Of a DNA stretch of 54,279 nt, positions 21,413 through 28,654 are shown one piece after another. This DNA is from a virus. The position numbers were made by a program, and so were the translations under genes. The notes beneath the pieces were generated by a model that ran no database searches, was not told the DNA's origin, and was given only the letters and a program-made list of their open reading frames with translations. Location of the stretch: positions 1 to 54,279 of IMG/VR virus record IMGVR_UViG_3300041411_000172. One strand, written 5' to 3'. Within the stretch, counting starts at the first letter, position 1. Each line of letters starts with the position of its first letter.

Positions 21413-22209
21413 TGGCCAGATCCAGAAACATCAAGCCGGGGTTCTTCTCGAACGAACACCTGGCCGAGGTGGATTTTGCCACCCGCTTACTTTTCATAGG
21501 TCTGTGGACCGAGGCGGACCGAGAAGGGCGCCTGGAAGATCGCCCGCGCCGCCTGAAAATGGCCCTGTTCCCGGCCGACAATGTAGACATCGAAAAGATG
21601 CTCGCCGACCTGGATCATTTGGGGTTCATCACCCGGTACACCGTTGGATCATTCAAGGCGATCCAAATCGTCAATTGGGCGAAACACCAGAACCCACACG
21701 TCAAGGAAGCCAATAGCACCATCCCGCCAATGCCTGAGATAGAGCCTTGCCCGGTAAAGACTGGTGCTAGCATGGTTCAAGCACCAGACAAGCACAGTTC
21801 TTTCCCTGCTGATTCCCTCTCTCTTGATTCCGGATTCCTGATTCCTGATTCCCTTCCTCCGTCGCCAGCTCCGGTGGTGGGCAAGGACCTTTTCCCAAAG
21901 TTCTGGAAGCTCTACCCACGCAAGGTCGGGAAGGACAAAGCGGAGAAGGCCTGGGGCAAGCTGAAGGTGACCCAGGAACTGTTCGACCTGATGCTAGCGG
22001 CGCTGGCAAAGCAGGTGCTGACCCCGGACTGGCTGAAGGACAAGGGCCAGTACATCCCGCACCCGTCGACCTGGCTGAACGGTAAACGCTGGGAGGATGA
22101 GATCCCTGACGTCGCGAGCAACATCCACCCATTCGCTCCGCGCCGCCAGTCGAACGAGCCCGACTTCGACGACAAGACCTGGGCGCAGAACCTCATGGTG
22201 AGCCCATGA
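21409..22209 (+). CDS. replication initiator, lambda O/DnaT-like
   Basis: A 266-aa protein. The N-terminal 90 residues are the winged-helix domain seen in phage replisome organisers (MARSRNIKPGFFSNEHLAEV, FIGLWTEADREGRLEDRPRRLK); a variable linker (about 110-160) and a C-terminal DnaT-like segment with FWKLYPRKVGKDKAEKAWGKL and YIPHPSTWLNGKRWEDE follow. The linker DNA contains 7-bp iterons, so the origin lies inside the gene as in lambda O. ATG at 21409 overlaps the previous stop; ATG at 21412 is an alternative. Confidence 0.88.
   Translation: MMARSRNIKPGFFSNEHLAEVDFATRLLFIGLWTEADREGRLEDRPRRLKMALFPADNVDIEKMLADLDHLGFITRYTVGSFKAIQIVNWAKHQNPHVKEANSTIPPMPEIEPCPVKTGASMVQAPDKHSSFPADSLSLDSGFLIPDSLPPSPAPVVGKDLFPKFWKLYPRKVGKDKAEKAWGKLKVTQELFDLMLAALAKQVLTPDWLKDKGQYIPHPSTWLNGKRWEDEIPDVASNIHPFAPRRQSNEPDFDDKTWAQNLMVSP
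21810..21852 (+). repeat. 7-bp iterons, probable replication origin
   Basis: Five copies of TGATTCC (one as GGATTCC) at 21810, 21825, 21832, 21839 and 21846, the last four in direct tandem. The 7-bp period does not keep codon frame, so it must be held by selection on DNA. The location in the linker of the O-like gene matches the lambda origin. Confidence 0.72.
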
Positions 22210-22919
22210 AGCCCGTCAACCAGCTCATGGCAGGCATGGGCAACCTACCGCCCGTAGAGGCGCAAGAGCAGCTCCATGTGACGCCAGACACCACGGAAGT
22301 GGTGAATGGATTGTTCCGTCGGCTCCGCGGCATCTTCCCCGCCTGGCGCCAAGCATGGCCGTCCACCGAGGCCTTGGCGTCTGCCAAGGAGGAGTGGATC
22401 AAGGAGTTTGCCGCCCAGGGCATCCGCACGCTGGAGCAGATCGAGTTCGGTATTCAGAAGTGCCGCCGGCTCAAGAAGCCTTTCGCGCCCAGCGTCGGTG
22501 AGTTCATCGCTATGTGCACGCCGAGCCCAGAAGACTTTGGGATGCCGGTCGCCGCTGACGCGTGGGTTGAGGCGCTGATGGGCATCTACAGCCACGAAGC
22601 AGTGAAGCTGGCAGCTGAAGCAACTGGCCTGTTCGACCTGCGCGCCGCCAAGCAGGAGGACAAATCGCTGCGCGCCCGGTTCGAGCGCAACTACGAGGTG
22701 ATCCTGCGCCGTGCCCAGGAAGGGAAACCACTGGACGGGAAGATCGCCATCGGAATCGGTCACGACAGCCAGAAGACCGAGTTGGAGCGGGCCGAGGAGT
22801 ATGCCAGCCAGCGGCAGGCCCGGCTGTTGGAGATCCAGGCCATTCCATGCAGCGGCGCAGCAGCGCGGGCGCAGCTCATGGCGAAGTTCGGCAAGAAGAC
22901 CACGGAGCAACGGACATGA
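22206..22919 (+). CDS. lambda P-like helicase loader
   Basis: A 237-aa protein like lambda gpP (233 aa): VVNGLFRRLRGIFPAWRQAW, the WIKEFAAQGIRTLEQIEFGIQKC block and KPFAPSVGEFIAMC are typical. It recruits the host DnaB helicase to the initiator-bound origin. It overlaps the O-like gene by 4 bp and is followed by ninB and ninG. Confidence 0.9.
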   Translation: MKPVNQLMAGMGNLPPVEAQEQLHVTPDTTEVVNGLFRRLRGIFPAWRQAWPSTEALASAKEEWIKEFAAQGIRTLEQIEFGIQKCRRLKKPFAPSVGEFIAMCTPSPEDFGMPVAADAWVEALMGIYSHEAVKLAAEATGLFDLRAAKQEDKSLRARFERNYEVILRRAQEGKPLDGKIAIGIGHDSQKTELERAEEYASQRQARLLEIQAIPCSGAAARAQLMAKFGKKTTEQRT

Positions 22920-23158
22920 CCATCGACAAACAAAAACTCCAGAAGCTGCTGTGGGCCGAAGCTGCGTCATACCGTGCCGACTGCGCAGACTGGAAGCGCA
23001 ACACCGAGGCGCTGCAAGAGTTCCTGGGCGAGAAGACGCTCGAGGAGGTAGCGCTGGAGCTGCTGGCTGAGAACGAAGCGTTGCGCAGGGATGCAGAGCA
23101 ATGGCAGGCACTTGTTGAACGAGCGAAGAGCCCATTGAACAAGGCGGTGCTCTCATGA
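22916..23158 (+). CDS. small coiled-coil early protein
   Basis: An 80-aa helical, probably coiled-coil protein (KTLEEVALELLAENEALRRDA). ATG at 22916 overlaps the P-like stop, and its own stop overlaps the NinB start. Function unknown. Confidence 0.72.
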   Translation: MTIDKQKLQKLLWAEAASYRADCADWKRNTEALQEFLGEKTLEEVALELLAENEALRRDAEQWQALVERAKSPLNKAVLS

Positions 23159-23556
23159 ATCCCGAGTACACCCTACGCGACCAGCGCGACGTAAACCGCC
23201 TGGCTGGAGCCTTGCACGCCATAGACCTGAGCAGGCCGAAGGTGGTGGTGATCCGCGACGAGAAGCGCCCGGACATCTGCAACCGGAAGATGTGGGCAAT
23301 GCTCAAGGACGTATCCACCCAGGTCGAGTGGTACGGCAAGAAGCTCAGCGATGAGGACTGGAAGCACGTCTTCAGTTCGGCGCTCCAGAAGCAGGATGTG
23401 GTGCCGGGAATCGACGGTGGCTATGTCGTGCTGGGTGTGTCGACCCGCAAGCAGTCCCAGAAGTGGTTCAGCGATCTGTTTGAGCTTATGCATGCCTTCG
23501 GCGCCGAGCATGGTGTGCGCTGGACCGAGCAGGACAAGTGGGGAGGGCGGTATTGA
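23155..23556 (+). CDS. ninB: NinB recombination mediator
   Basis: A 133-aa protein of the NinB/Orf family, which binds SSB-coated single-stranded DNA and replaces host RecFOR in phage recombination. Typical motifs are visible: RPDICNRKMWAMLKDVSTQVEWYG, LSDEDWKHVFSSAL, VVPGIDGGYVVLGVSTRKQS, LFELMHAFGAEHGVRW. It is part of the nin-type block. Confidence 0.93.
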   Translation: MNPEYTLRDQRDVNRLAGALHAIDLSRPKVVVIRDEKRPDICNRKMWAMLKDVSTQVEWYGKKLSDEDWKHVFSSALQKQDVVPGIDGGYVVLGVSTRKQSQKWFSDLFELMHAFGAEHGVRWTEQDKWGGRY

Positions 23557-23873
23557 TGAGCCATAACTTCAAGCCGGGCGACCTGGCGCTGATCGTTGGA
23601 GCGCACAATTACCCGGGCAACATCGGCAAGGCCTGCGAGCTCGTCGAATTCCTTCTTCCCTTGGCGGTTAGTGCGTGGATCGATCCAGAAGATAGTCGTC
23701 CAGTAAAAAATGCCTCTGGATTCCCTTGCTGGCTTGTGATCGGAGATGGGCTGGACTCTGGAATCGAGAATACACGCGGAGCCTGCCTGTCGCGTCCTCC
23801 CCATCTGATGCCCCTGCGCGGCGACTTTACCCCAGAGCAGCAGAAAGCCAAGGAGGTCGAGCCATGCGCGTAG
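23556..23873 (+). CDS. hypothetical protein, SH3-like N-terminus
   Basis: A 105-aa protein starting MSHNFKPGDLALIVGAHNYPGN, a short beta-barrel type opening, with a Pro/Cys C-terminus. The start shares a base with the NinB stop (TGATG). Function unknown. Confidence 0.72.
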   Translation: MSHNFKPGDLALIVGAHNYPGNIGKACELVEFLLPLAVSAWIDPEDSRPVKNASGFPCWLVIGDGLDSGIENTRGACLSRPPHLMPLRGDFTPEQQKAKEVEPCA

Positions 23874-24463
23874 CCCTCAAGGAGAAGAAGCCGCCCAAGG
23901 AGAAAACCTGCAAGGTCGATACGTGCAGGGCCTCTTTCGTGCCTAAGCGCCTGGGGCAGCGTGTATGCAGCCCAGCGTGCGCGATCCTCGACGCGCCTAC
24001 CAACCAGGTGAACCAGGAGAAGGCCAAAAAATCCCTGGCACAAGTCGCGCGACGGGAGATCAAAGTCCGTAAGGAAAAGATCAAGACACGTGCCCAGCAC
24101 CTGAAAGACGCTCAAACCGCTTTCAACGCCTGGATCCGCGAGAGGGATATCGGCCTACCGTGCGTGAGCTGCGGCAGGCATCACAACGGCCAGTGGCACG
24201 CTGGGCACTATCGAACCGTCGGCGGCAATCCGGAACTCAGGTTCGAGCCTCTCAACGTCTGGCGTCAGTGTGCGCCGTGCAACAACCACAAATCCGGCGA
24301 CATCGTGAACTACCGCATTGAACTGGTGAAGCGCATTGGCGCCGAGGCGGTCGAGTGGCTGGAAGGGCCTCATGAGCCCAAGAAATACACCGTCGAACAA
24401 CTGAAGGCGATGACCGCCGAATACCGGGCCAAGACCCGCGAACTGAAGAGGGCTGCAGCATGA
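23864..24463 (+). CDS. ninG: NinG (Rap) recombination nuclease
   Basis: A 199-aa Holliday-junction/branched-DNA endonuclease of the NinG/Rap family. It has the N-terminal zinc finger (CKVDTCRASF ... GQRVCSPACA), a basic coiled segment, and the C-terminal CVSCGRHHNGQWHAGHYRTVGGN ... CAPCNNHKSGDI HNH-like zinc site. AAGGAGG is an excellent ribosome site. It overlaps both neighbours. Confidence 0.95.
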   Translation: MRVALKEKKPPKEKTCKVDTCRASFVPKRLGQRVCSPACAILDAPTNQVNQEKAKKSLAQVARREIKVRKEKIKTRAQHLKDAQTAFNAWIRERDIGLPCVSCGRHHNGQWHAGHYRTVGGNPELRFEPLNVWRQCAPCNNHKSGDIVNYRIELVKRIGAEAVEWLEGPHEPKKYTVEQLKAMTAEYRAKTRELKRAAA

Positions 24464-25155
24464 TCTACCCAAGCATTCTGAACGCGGTTGTCTCGGCCCT
24501 AGCGGCTGAGGCCATCGACAACACCAGCAAACAGGCATGGCAGAAGCTGTACAACTCTGCCGATGAAGAGGAGGGCGGCGACATGGCGACACTGGTCCGC
24601 TCCCGCGGCGCTGACACCATCGACCGTACGCAGGTGGACTGCTGGGTTTCCGCCAGGCTGCACAGTGCGCTCGAGCCGAAGCACTGGGATGCGTTGGTGG
24701 CGAAGTACAGCACCCACAAAGGGCGCAAGGTGCAAGCTATCTCGGCTTTACAGGCCCTCATCAGCACCCCGGCACCGAAGCTGTTCCTGTTCAAGGCGAC
24801 CACCGCCTGGGCTATCCCTCAGCTCAAGGGGGCGCGGCAGAAGGTCATCACCTCCGTGTCGGTAGAGATTCCGCTGGATGCGCCGGAGTGGCGCCGCGAG
24901 TCGATGGTTAAGGCTGCGGTGGCGGCCGGACAGGCCAAGGCGAAAAAGGATGAGTCTCGTTCTGCCGACATGATCGTTCTGAAGGACAGCTTCTACGACA
25001 TGAACACATGGGACAATGACGGGACACCAGAGTCAACTCGACGCCGGTGGCGGCAGGACATTGGCAGGGCTGCTGATGATCTGGTGAACCAGGCGCTGGC
25101 TCATGCGGAAGAGATATTGGACGCGGAGGGACTGTTGATTGGAAGGGCCGCGTGA
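24460..25155 (+). CDS. last gene of the early right operon, in Q position
   Basis: A 231-aa basic protein with no motif that I can name with certainty. The C-terminal third (PESTRRRWRQDIGRAADDLVNQALAHAEEIL) could be a helix-turn-helix. By position, directly before a promoter-like sequence and two terminators that precede the late genes, it is where lambda has antiterminator Q, so a late-regulator role is inferred. It overlaps ninG by 4 bp. Confidence 0.65.
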   Translation: MIYPSILNAVVSALAAEAIDNTSKQAWQKLYNSADEEEGGDMATLVRSRGADTIDRTQVDCWVSARLHSALEPKHWDALVAKYSTHKGRKVQAISALQALISTPAPKLFLFKATTAWAIPQLKGARQKVITSVSVEIPLDAPEWRRESMVKAAVAAGQAKAKKDESRSADMIVLKDSFYDMNTWDNDGTPESTRRRWRQDIGRAADDLVNQALAHAEEILDAEGLLIGRAA

Positions 25156-25161
25156 TTGCCT

Positions 25162-25190
25162 GTTGACATCAGTGAGCGAATGAGCGAAAT
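25162..25190 (+). promoter_or_regulatory. possible late promoter pR'
   Basis: TTGACA at 25162-25167 lies right after the Q-position gene; a poor -10 (GAAATT) lies 17 bp downstream. An intrinsic terminator follows about 50 bp later, giving the pR'-tR' arrangement. The -10 is weak, so confidence is limited. Confidence 0.4.
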
Positions 25191-25235
25191 TATCCCCATC
25201 CTGTCATTCCTGCGTGTGTAGGAGTGATCCAAAGA

Positions 25236-25262
25236 AACCCGGCCACCGCGCCGGGTTTTTTA
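25236..25262 (+). terminator. tR'-like intrinsic terminator
   Basis: AACCCGG / CCGGGTT hairpin followed by TTTTTT. It separates the early right operon from the late region. Confidence 0.88.
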
Positions 25263-25264
25263 TT

Positions 25265-25552
25265 GCCTCAAGCTTCCCCAAAGCCCTCGCAGCATCTGAC
25301 TTGTCACGCTGATGAGGGGCCTATTCAGGGCCTCTGCACTCGCAGGGGCTTTGCATCCGCCGAAAAACAAAAAAAGCCCCGACACATTCGGGGCTTTTCG
25401 TTTCAGCGCGGAAAAAAGAGAGGGCGACTCCAGAGGGTGCGGACACACCCAAAGGAGACGCCAGATCGCAGAACACGCCTGCAAGCCAGCCAAGGCCCTC
25501 ACTGCTCGCGCGAGCGGGGCGGAGCCTAGCAGAAAACGACAAGGCTTTGCAG
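25265..25552. other. 288-bp non-coding spacer before the late genes
   Basis: No gene is convincing here. It holds a second, stronger terminator at 25372-25398 and a small GAGGGGCC / GGGCCTC-type hairpin near 25315. A late leader that is transcribed only under antitermination would fit. Confidence 0.5.
25372..25398. terminator. bidirectional intrinsic terminator
   Basis: Perfect 11-bp arms AAAAGCCCCGA / TCGGGGCTTTT with a five-base loop; A-run on the left and T-run on the right allow function in both directions. Confidence 0.88.
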
Positions 25553-25741
25553 ATGCTTAAAGATTGCAGATGTGGAAAGTGCAACAGACTACTTGCCCGT
25601 GTTGGCGAGTACACCCAGCTCCAGATCAAATGTTCCCGGTGCGGGACGTTGAATCATGTGAAGGCCGCGAGCCTCGAGCCATCGCCTTTGAGCGACATGA
25701 AAGCGGAATCCTCCGCGAACAATCATTTGACTCAAAGGTGA
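25553..25741 (+). CDS. Com-family zinc-finger regulator
   Basis: A 62-aa protein with the Mu Com layout: CRCGKCNRLLARVGEY, then QIKCSRCGTLNHVKA, giving a CxxC...CxxC zinc finger. Mu Com binds mRNA and activates translation of the mom DNA-modification gene. Here no mom or adenine methyltransferase gene follows. The ATG at 25553 is 8 bases after AAGG; a TTG 6 bases upstream is possible. Confidence 0.85.
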   Translation: MLKDCRCGKCNRLLARVGEYTQLQIKCSRCGTLNHVKAASLEPSPLSDMKAESSANNHLTQR

Positions 25742-25746
25742 AAAAA

Positions 25747-26067
25747 ATGGAACCAGTAACTATTGGTGCAATGCACGTTACGAGTGGCGCTTACATGGCC
25801 GCTCAGATCATCTCGCCAGCTGAAAACGTGGCTGGTTTGATCATTCGCACAGGCGCTTTTTCTGGCCCGGCGGGCGGGTTTATATCCACCGGCACTGCTG
25901 CAGCTACCGGCATTACCGACACTACCAAGCCGATGTTGATGTATCTGCCGACATCTAACGTGTTGCAGCAACTCCTGTACCCCATTTACCTGCCGCCAGG
26001 GTATGGTTTGTGGGCAAAATCAAGCTCTACTATCAGAGCCTTTATCACCTACGACCTGCTCACATAA
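25747..26067 (+). CDS. beta-rich hypothetical protein downstream of com
   Basis: A 106-aa Gly/Ala/Thr-rich protein (NVAGLIIRTGAFSGPAGGFISTGT ... YLPPGYGLWAKSSSTIRAFITYDLLT) predicted to be beta strands, the style of small capsid-decoration or fibre-tip proteins. It starts 6 bp after the com stop, so Com could regulate its translation. The poly-A before the ATG leaves little ribosome site, which fits a need for activation. Function unknown. Confidence 0.7.
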   Translation: MEPVTIGAMHVTSGAYMAAQIISPAENVAGLIIRTGAFSGPAGGFISTGTAAATGITDTTKPMLMYLPTSNVLQQLLYPIYLPPGYGLWAKSSSTIRAFITYDLLT

Positions 26068-26268
26068 CAGGAAGGGTCGCTTCGGCGGCCCGCTCCTCCT
26101 TATTCTGGGCCTCGACATGAGCGGGGTCTTTTCGTCTTCAGCCCCACCACACCCATTGCTCTGAGCTTGGAGTGCTGCTGGGGCTGATTCAATTCACCGC
26201 TGCTCCCCAGCGTTTGGCCGATTACACCGGCCCTTTTTCTTCCATCATGCACAGTCGGAGTCGAAGGC

Positions 26269-26598
26269 ATGGAGTTTCTACAGCGCCTGTTCGATAAGCT
26301 CGACTGGGCTTTTGCCGGGCTGATTGGCGCGATCGCTGCCAGCTTCTGGCATCGTGATGACCTGGTAGACCGAAAGGCCTGGGCCATCTTCATTTTCTCG
26401 GGTGCGGTCTGCGCCCATTACCTGACGGGCCTGATCAGTTCCTATTTCGGAGTGGTCGAGCCGCGCAGTGTTGCTGGTGTCGGTTTCCTCTTGGGGACCT
26501 TCGGCGGATCGCTGATCGCCGCGATCACCCGGGCCATCAAAGCCGCTGACCTCTGGGCGTTCATTCGCCAGCGGTTCGGGGGAGGCAATCCACCATGA
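26269..26598 (+). CDS. holin, lambda-type holin superfamily (Phage_holin_3-like)
   Basis: A 109-aa inner-membrane protein with three hydrophobic segments (FAGLIGAIAASFW; WAIFIFSGAVCAHYLTGLISSYF; VGFLLGTFGGSLIAAI) and the RDDLVDRKAW block seen in Pseudomonas phage holins. It would oligomerise to release the endolysin, which is encoded 24 kb away. GGAG precedes the ATG. Confidence 0.85.
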   Translation: MEFLQRLFDKLDWAFAGLIGAIAASFWHRDDLVDRKAWAIFIFSGAVCAHYLTGLISSYFGVVEPRSVAGVGFLLGTFGGSLIAAITRAIKAADLWAFIRQRFGGGNPP

Positions 26599-26915
26599 AG
26601 CTTGAACTGATCAACTCCATCGCCTGCGGCTTCATTGCCTTGTGGGCGTTCTGGTGCGTGGTAAGTGGCAAGGTGAGGGACGGCATCCTCGGGAAGCTGA
26701 TCTACTCGGCTATCGCCATCAGTGCCTACGTGGTCACTACCGGACACAACAGCTTCCTGTTCGGTCCGACCGTCGCAGGGCTTACCTTGCACATCGCCCT
26801 GGCCTTGGCCGGTATACGCCATCTCTTCATGGTCACGTACTGGCAGCGGGTCAAAGCCTGGCTATGTCGGCACCTGAACTGTGAGCATTGCATGGGCTGC
26901 GAGAAGAAGCGGTAA
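26595..26915 (+). CDS. second holin-like membrane protein
   Basis: A 106-aa membrane protein with three hydrophobic segments (IACGFIALWAFWCVVSG; LIYSAIAISAYVV; LTLHIALALAGIRHLFMV) and a Cys-rich basic tail (CRHLNCEHCMGCEKKR). Pseudomonas phages often carry such a pair after the first holin. It overlaps the holin by 4 bp. It may be an antiholin or a second holin. Confidence 0.75.
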   Translation: MKLELINSIACGFIALWAFWCVVSGKVRDGILGKLIYSAIAISAYVVTTGHNSFLFGPTVAGLTLHIALALAGIRHLFMVTYWQRVKAWLCRHLNCEHCMGCEKKR

Positions 26916-26917
26916 AG

Positions 26918-26953
26918 CGCGACACGTTTCGCGCATCAGCAAATTGTGTCGCG
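26918..26953. repeat. dispersed inverted element, copy 2
   Basis: CGCGACACGTTT and AATTGTGTCGCG (10 of 12 complementary) with a 12-bp spacer, between the holin pair and the convergent leftward genes. Confidence 0.75.
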
Positions 26954-26964
26954 ACAGGCAGCTG

Positions 26965-27183
26965 TCAGAGTTGATTCTGCGGGAGCTGAGCGTTCAGGCG
27001 GTCACACAAGGCTTGAGCATCTGCCTCGATATCGAACTCGCCAAGATAATCACCAGTTCTGGTGTCAACAGCTTTGAAGCAATGCGCCGGCATGGGAATT
27101 GGATCTGCCGGTTGTCCACTGCGTTTTGCTCGGACAATGGCTCTCACCTTTGGGCGACGTTGAACGATGTAGACGATATCCAT
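26965..27183 (-). CDS. hypothetical small protein
   Basis: A 72-aa protein (MDIVYIVQRRPKVRAIV ... EADAQALCDRLNAQL) with a short beta/alpha pattern. Start 27183 has AAAGGA 6 bases upstream. It runs leftward, inside the late region, with the next gene. Confidence 0.65.
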   Translation of the reverse strand: MDIVYIVQRRPKVRAIVRAKRSGQPADPIPMPAHCFKAVDTRTGDYLGEFDIEADAQALCDRLNAQLPQNQL

Positions 27184-27245
27184 ACCGGTTCCTTTTGTGT
27201 CTAGGCAATATGGAAGTGCCGCAGGTGAGTGCGGCACGGGATACG

Positions 27246-27449
27246 TCACTTCGCCTTCAGGGCTTCCTGAATGTGATCCGCGTACGTGGATAGCTGTTCA
27301 AACTCATGCCCCAAGTGAACTGAGGTGCTGCCGCTTTCGGCGTGAGCGCGGATGACTTCGAGAGCGGCCGCGACGGCATACATGCGCGACGTTTTCGGGG
27401 AGTCGAGGTTTTTGCCAGCGGAATGAACGGCTTCGATAAGGGTGGTCAT
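27246..27449 (-). CDS. hypothetical small helical protein
   Basis: A 67-aa helical protein (MTTLIEAVHSAGKNL ... STYADHIQEALKAK). AAGGA is 7 bases before the ATG. Together with the preceding leftward gene it forms a two-gene unit opposite to late transcription, so expression in the lysogen is possible. Confidence 0.65.
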   Translation of the reverse strand: MTTLIEAVHSAGKNLDSPKTSRMYAVAAALEVIRAHAESGSTSVHLGHEFEQLSTYADHIQEALKAK

Positions 27450-27522
27450 TGTTACGTCCTTGCATATGTGGGATCTGCATCAATACCGGCAAGTTGCCTC
27501 TATTTCAAGCTCAAGGTGATCC

Positions 27523-28146
27523 ATGGATAGGCCACTCCCTCCATCGTCACTGCTTGAGCTGTCGGACCTATCCGACTTCGGTATCCGCCTGACCCCGGCA
27601 CCCGAAGTGTGGGAATGGCTCCAGGCCGAGATCCTTGCCGACACCGGCAGCATTCATAACGAAGACCATGCCCATCTACTGGATGCAGACATCCGAGTCA
27701 TGTGGGCCTCGTCGAGCTTCAACAAGCAGGGCCGCACAGTCCTGGGCCAGGCCGAGCAGGTGGCGTTCCGCGCTGGTGGCTGGCAGAAAGCCCGAATGGA
27801 GCAACAGATGCGTGATTGGTTCGGTGATGTGCCGAGCTTCATCATCACCTTGGCTGCTGACTACTGCGCCAACTGCAGCGACCTCGACTTCTGCGCCCTG
27901 ATCGAGCACGAGCTGTATCACCTAGCTCACGCGACCGACAAGTACGGTCAACCAGCCTTCACCCAAGAGGGCGCACCGAAGATCAAGCTTCAGGGGCACG
28001 ACGTGGAAGAGTTCGTCGGCGTGGTCCGCCGCTACGGTGCAAGCCATGACGTTCAGGCGTTGGTGGATGCTGCAAACAGTCCTGCTGAGGTGGGGAAATT
28101 GAACATTGCGAGGGCCTGCGGAACCTGTCTGCTCAAGCTGGCTTGA
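27523..28146 (+). CDS. putative phage metallopeptidase
   Basis: A 207-aa protein with the zincin motif H129-E130-L-Y-H133 in CALIEHELYHLAHA and a downstream HDVEEF acidic pair as possible third ligand. This corresponds to the phage metallopeptidase family found just upstream of terminase genes. Substrate is unknown; maturation of a virion protein or a host target are both possible. AAGGTGAT precedes the ATG. Confidence 0.82.
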   Translation: MDRPLPPSSLLELSDLSDFGIRLTPAPEVWEWLQAEILADTGSIHNEDHAHLLDADIRVMWASSSFNKQGRTVLGQAEQVAFRAGGWQKARMEQQMRDWFGDVPSFIITLAADYCANCSDLDFCALIEHELYHLAHATDKYGQPAFTQEGAPKIKLQGHDVEEFVGVVRRYGASHDVQALVDAANSPAEVGKLNIARACGTCLLKLA

Positions 28147-28177
28147 TCCTTGACAGCCCTTGACGGAAACCAAATCT

Positions 28178-28654
28178 ATGGCAGCCCTGAAAGACGAGGT
28201 GAAGGCCTTTATTGTTCAGGCTCTGGCCTGCTTCGACACCCCCAGTCAGGTTTGCCAGGCCGTCAAGGATCAATACGGCCTAGAGGTATCCCGTCAACTG
28301 TGCGAGCGATACGACCCAACGAAGTACTCCGGACGCGATCTCGGCCAGAAGTGGAAGACGTTTTTCGAGGAGTGTCGCAAGCGCTTCAGGGAGGAGACGA
28401 TCGACATCCCGATCGCCAACCGCGCGTACCGACTGCGCGCCCTGGGACGCATGGCTGAGAAGGCCGAAAACATGAAGAACATGGCGCTGACCGCCCAGTT
28501 GCTGGAGCAGGCCGCCAAGGAAGTGGGCGACGTCTACGTGAATCGCCGCCTCGAACCCGAAAAACCCCTGGGCTCCCAGGCGGACCAGCAGCACGCAGTT
28601 GCTGAGTACACCCTGGAGCCTGATGAGAATGTCCCCGCTACCCCGTACCTATGA
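28178..28654 (+). CDS. terS: terminase small subunit (DUF2280)
   Basis: A 158-aa protein of the DUF2280 family, starting MAALKDEVKAFIVQALACFD, with an HTH-like N-terminus (TPSQVCQAVKDQYGLEVS), a central RYDPTKYSG motif and a helical oligomerisation part. It recognises the packaging site and hands DNA to the large subunit, whose gene overlaps it. A TTG 18 bases upstream is less likely. Confidence 0.9.
   Translation: MAALKDEVKAFIVQALACFDTPSQVCQAVKDQYGLEVSRQLCERYDPTKYSGRDLGQKWKTFFEECRKRFREETIDIPIANRAYRLRALGRMAEKAENMKNMALTAQLLEQAAKEVGDVYVNRRLEPEKPLGSQADQQHAVAEYTLEPDENVPATPYL

Noticed and set aside
22245-23339. 364-codon leftward frame opposite replication genes
   Set aside because: Antisense shadow of the P-like and NinB genes, low-complexity composition.
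26100-26260. Possible terminator or small gene after the 25747 gene
   Set aside because: Pairing needs several wobble bases and a weak T-run; not reliable enough to annotate.
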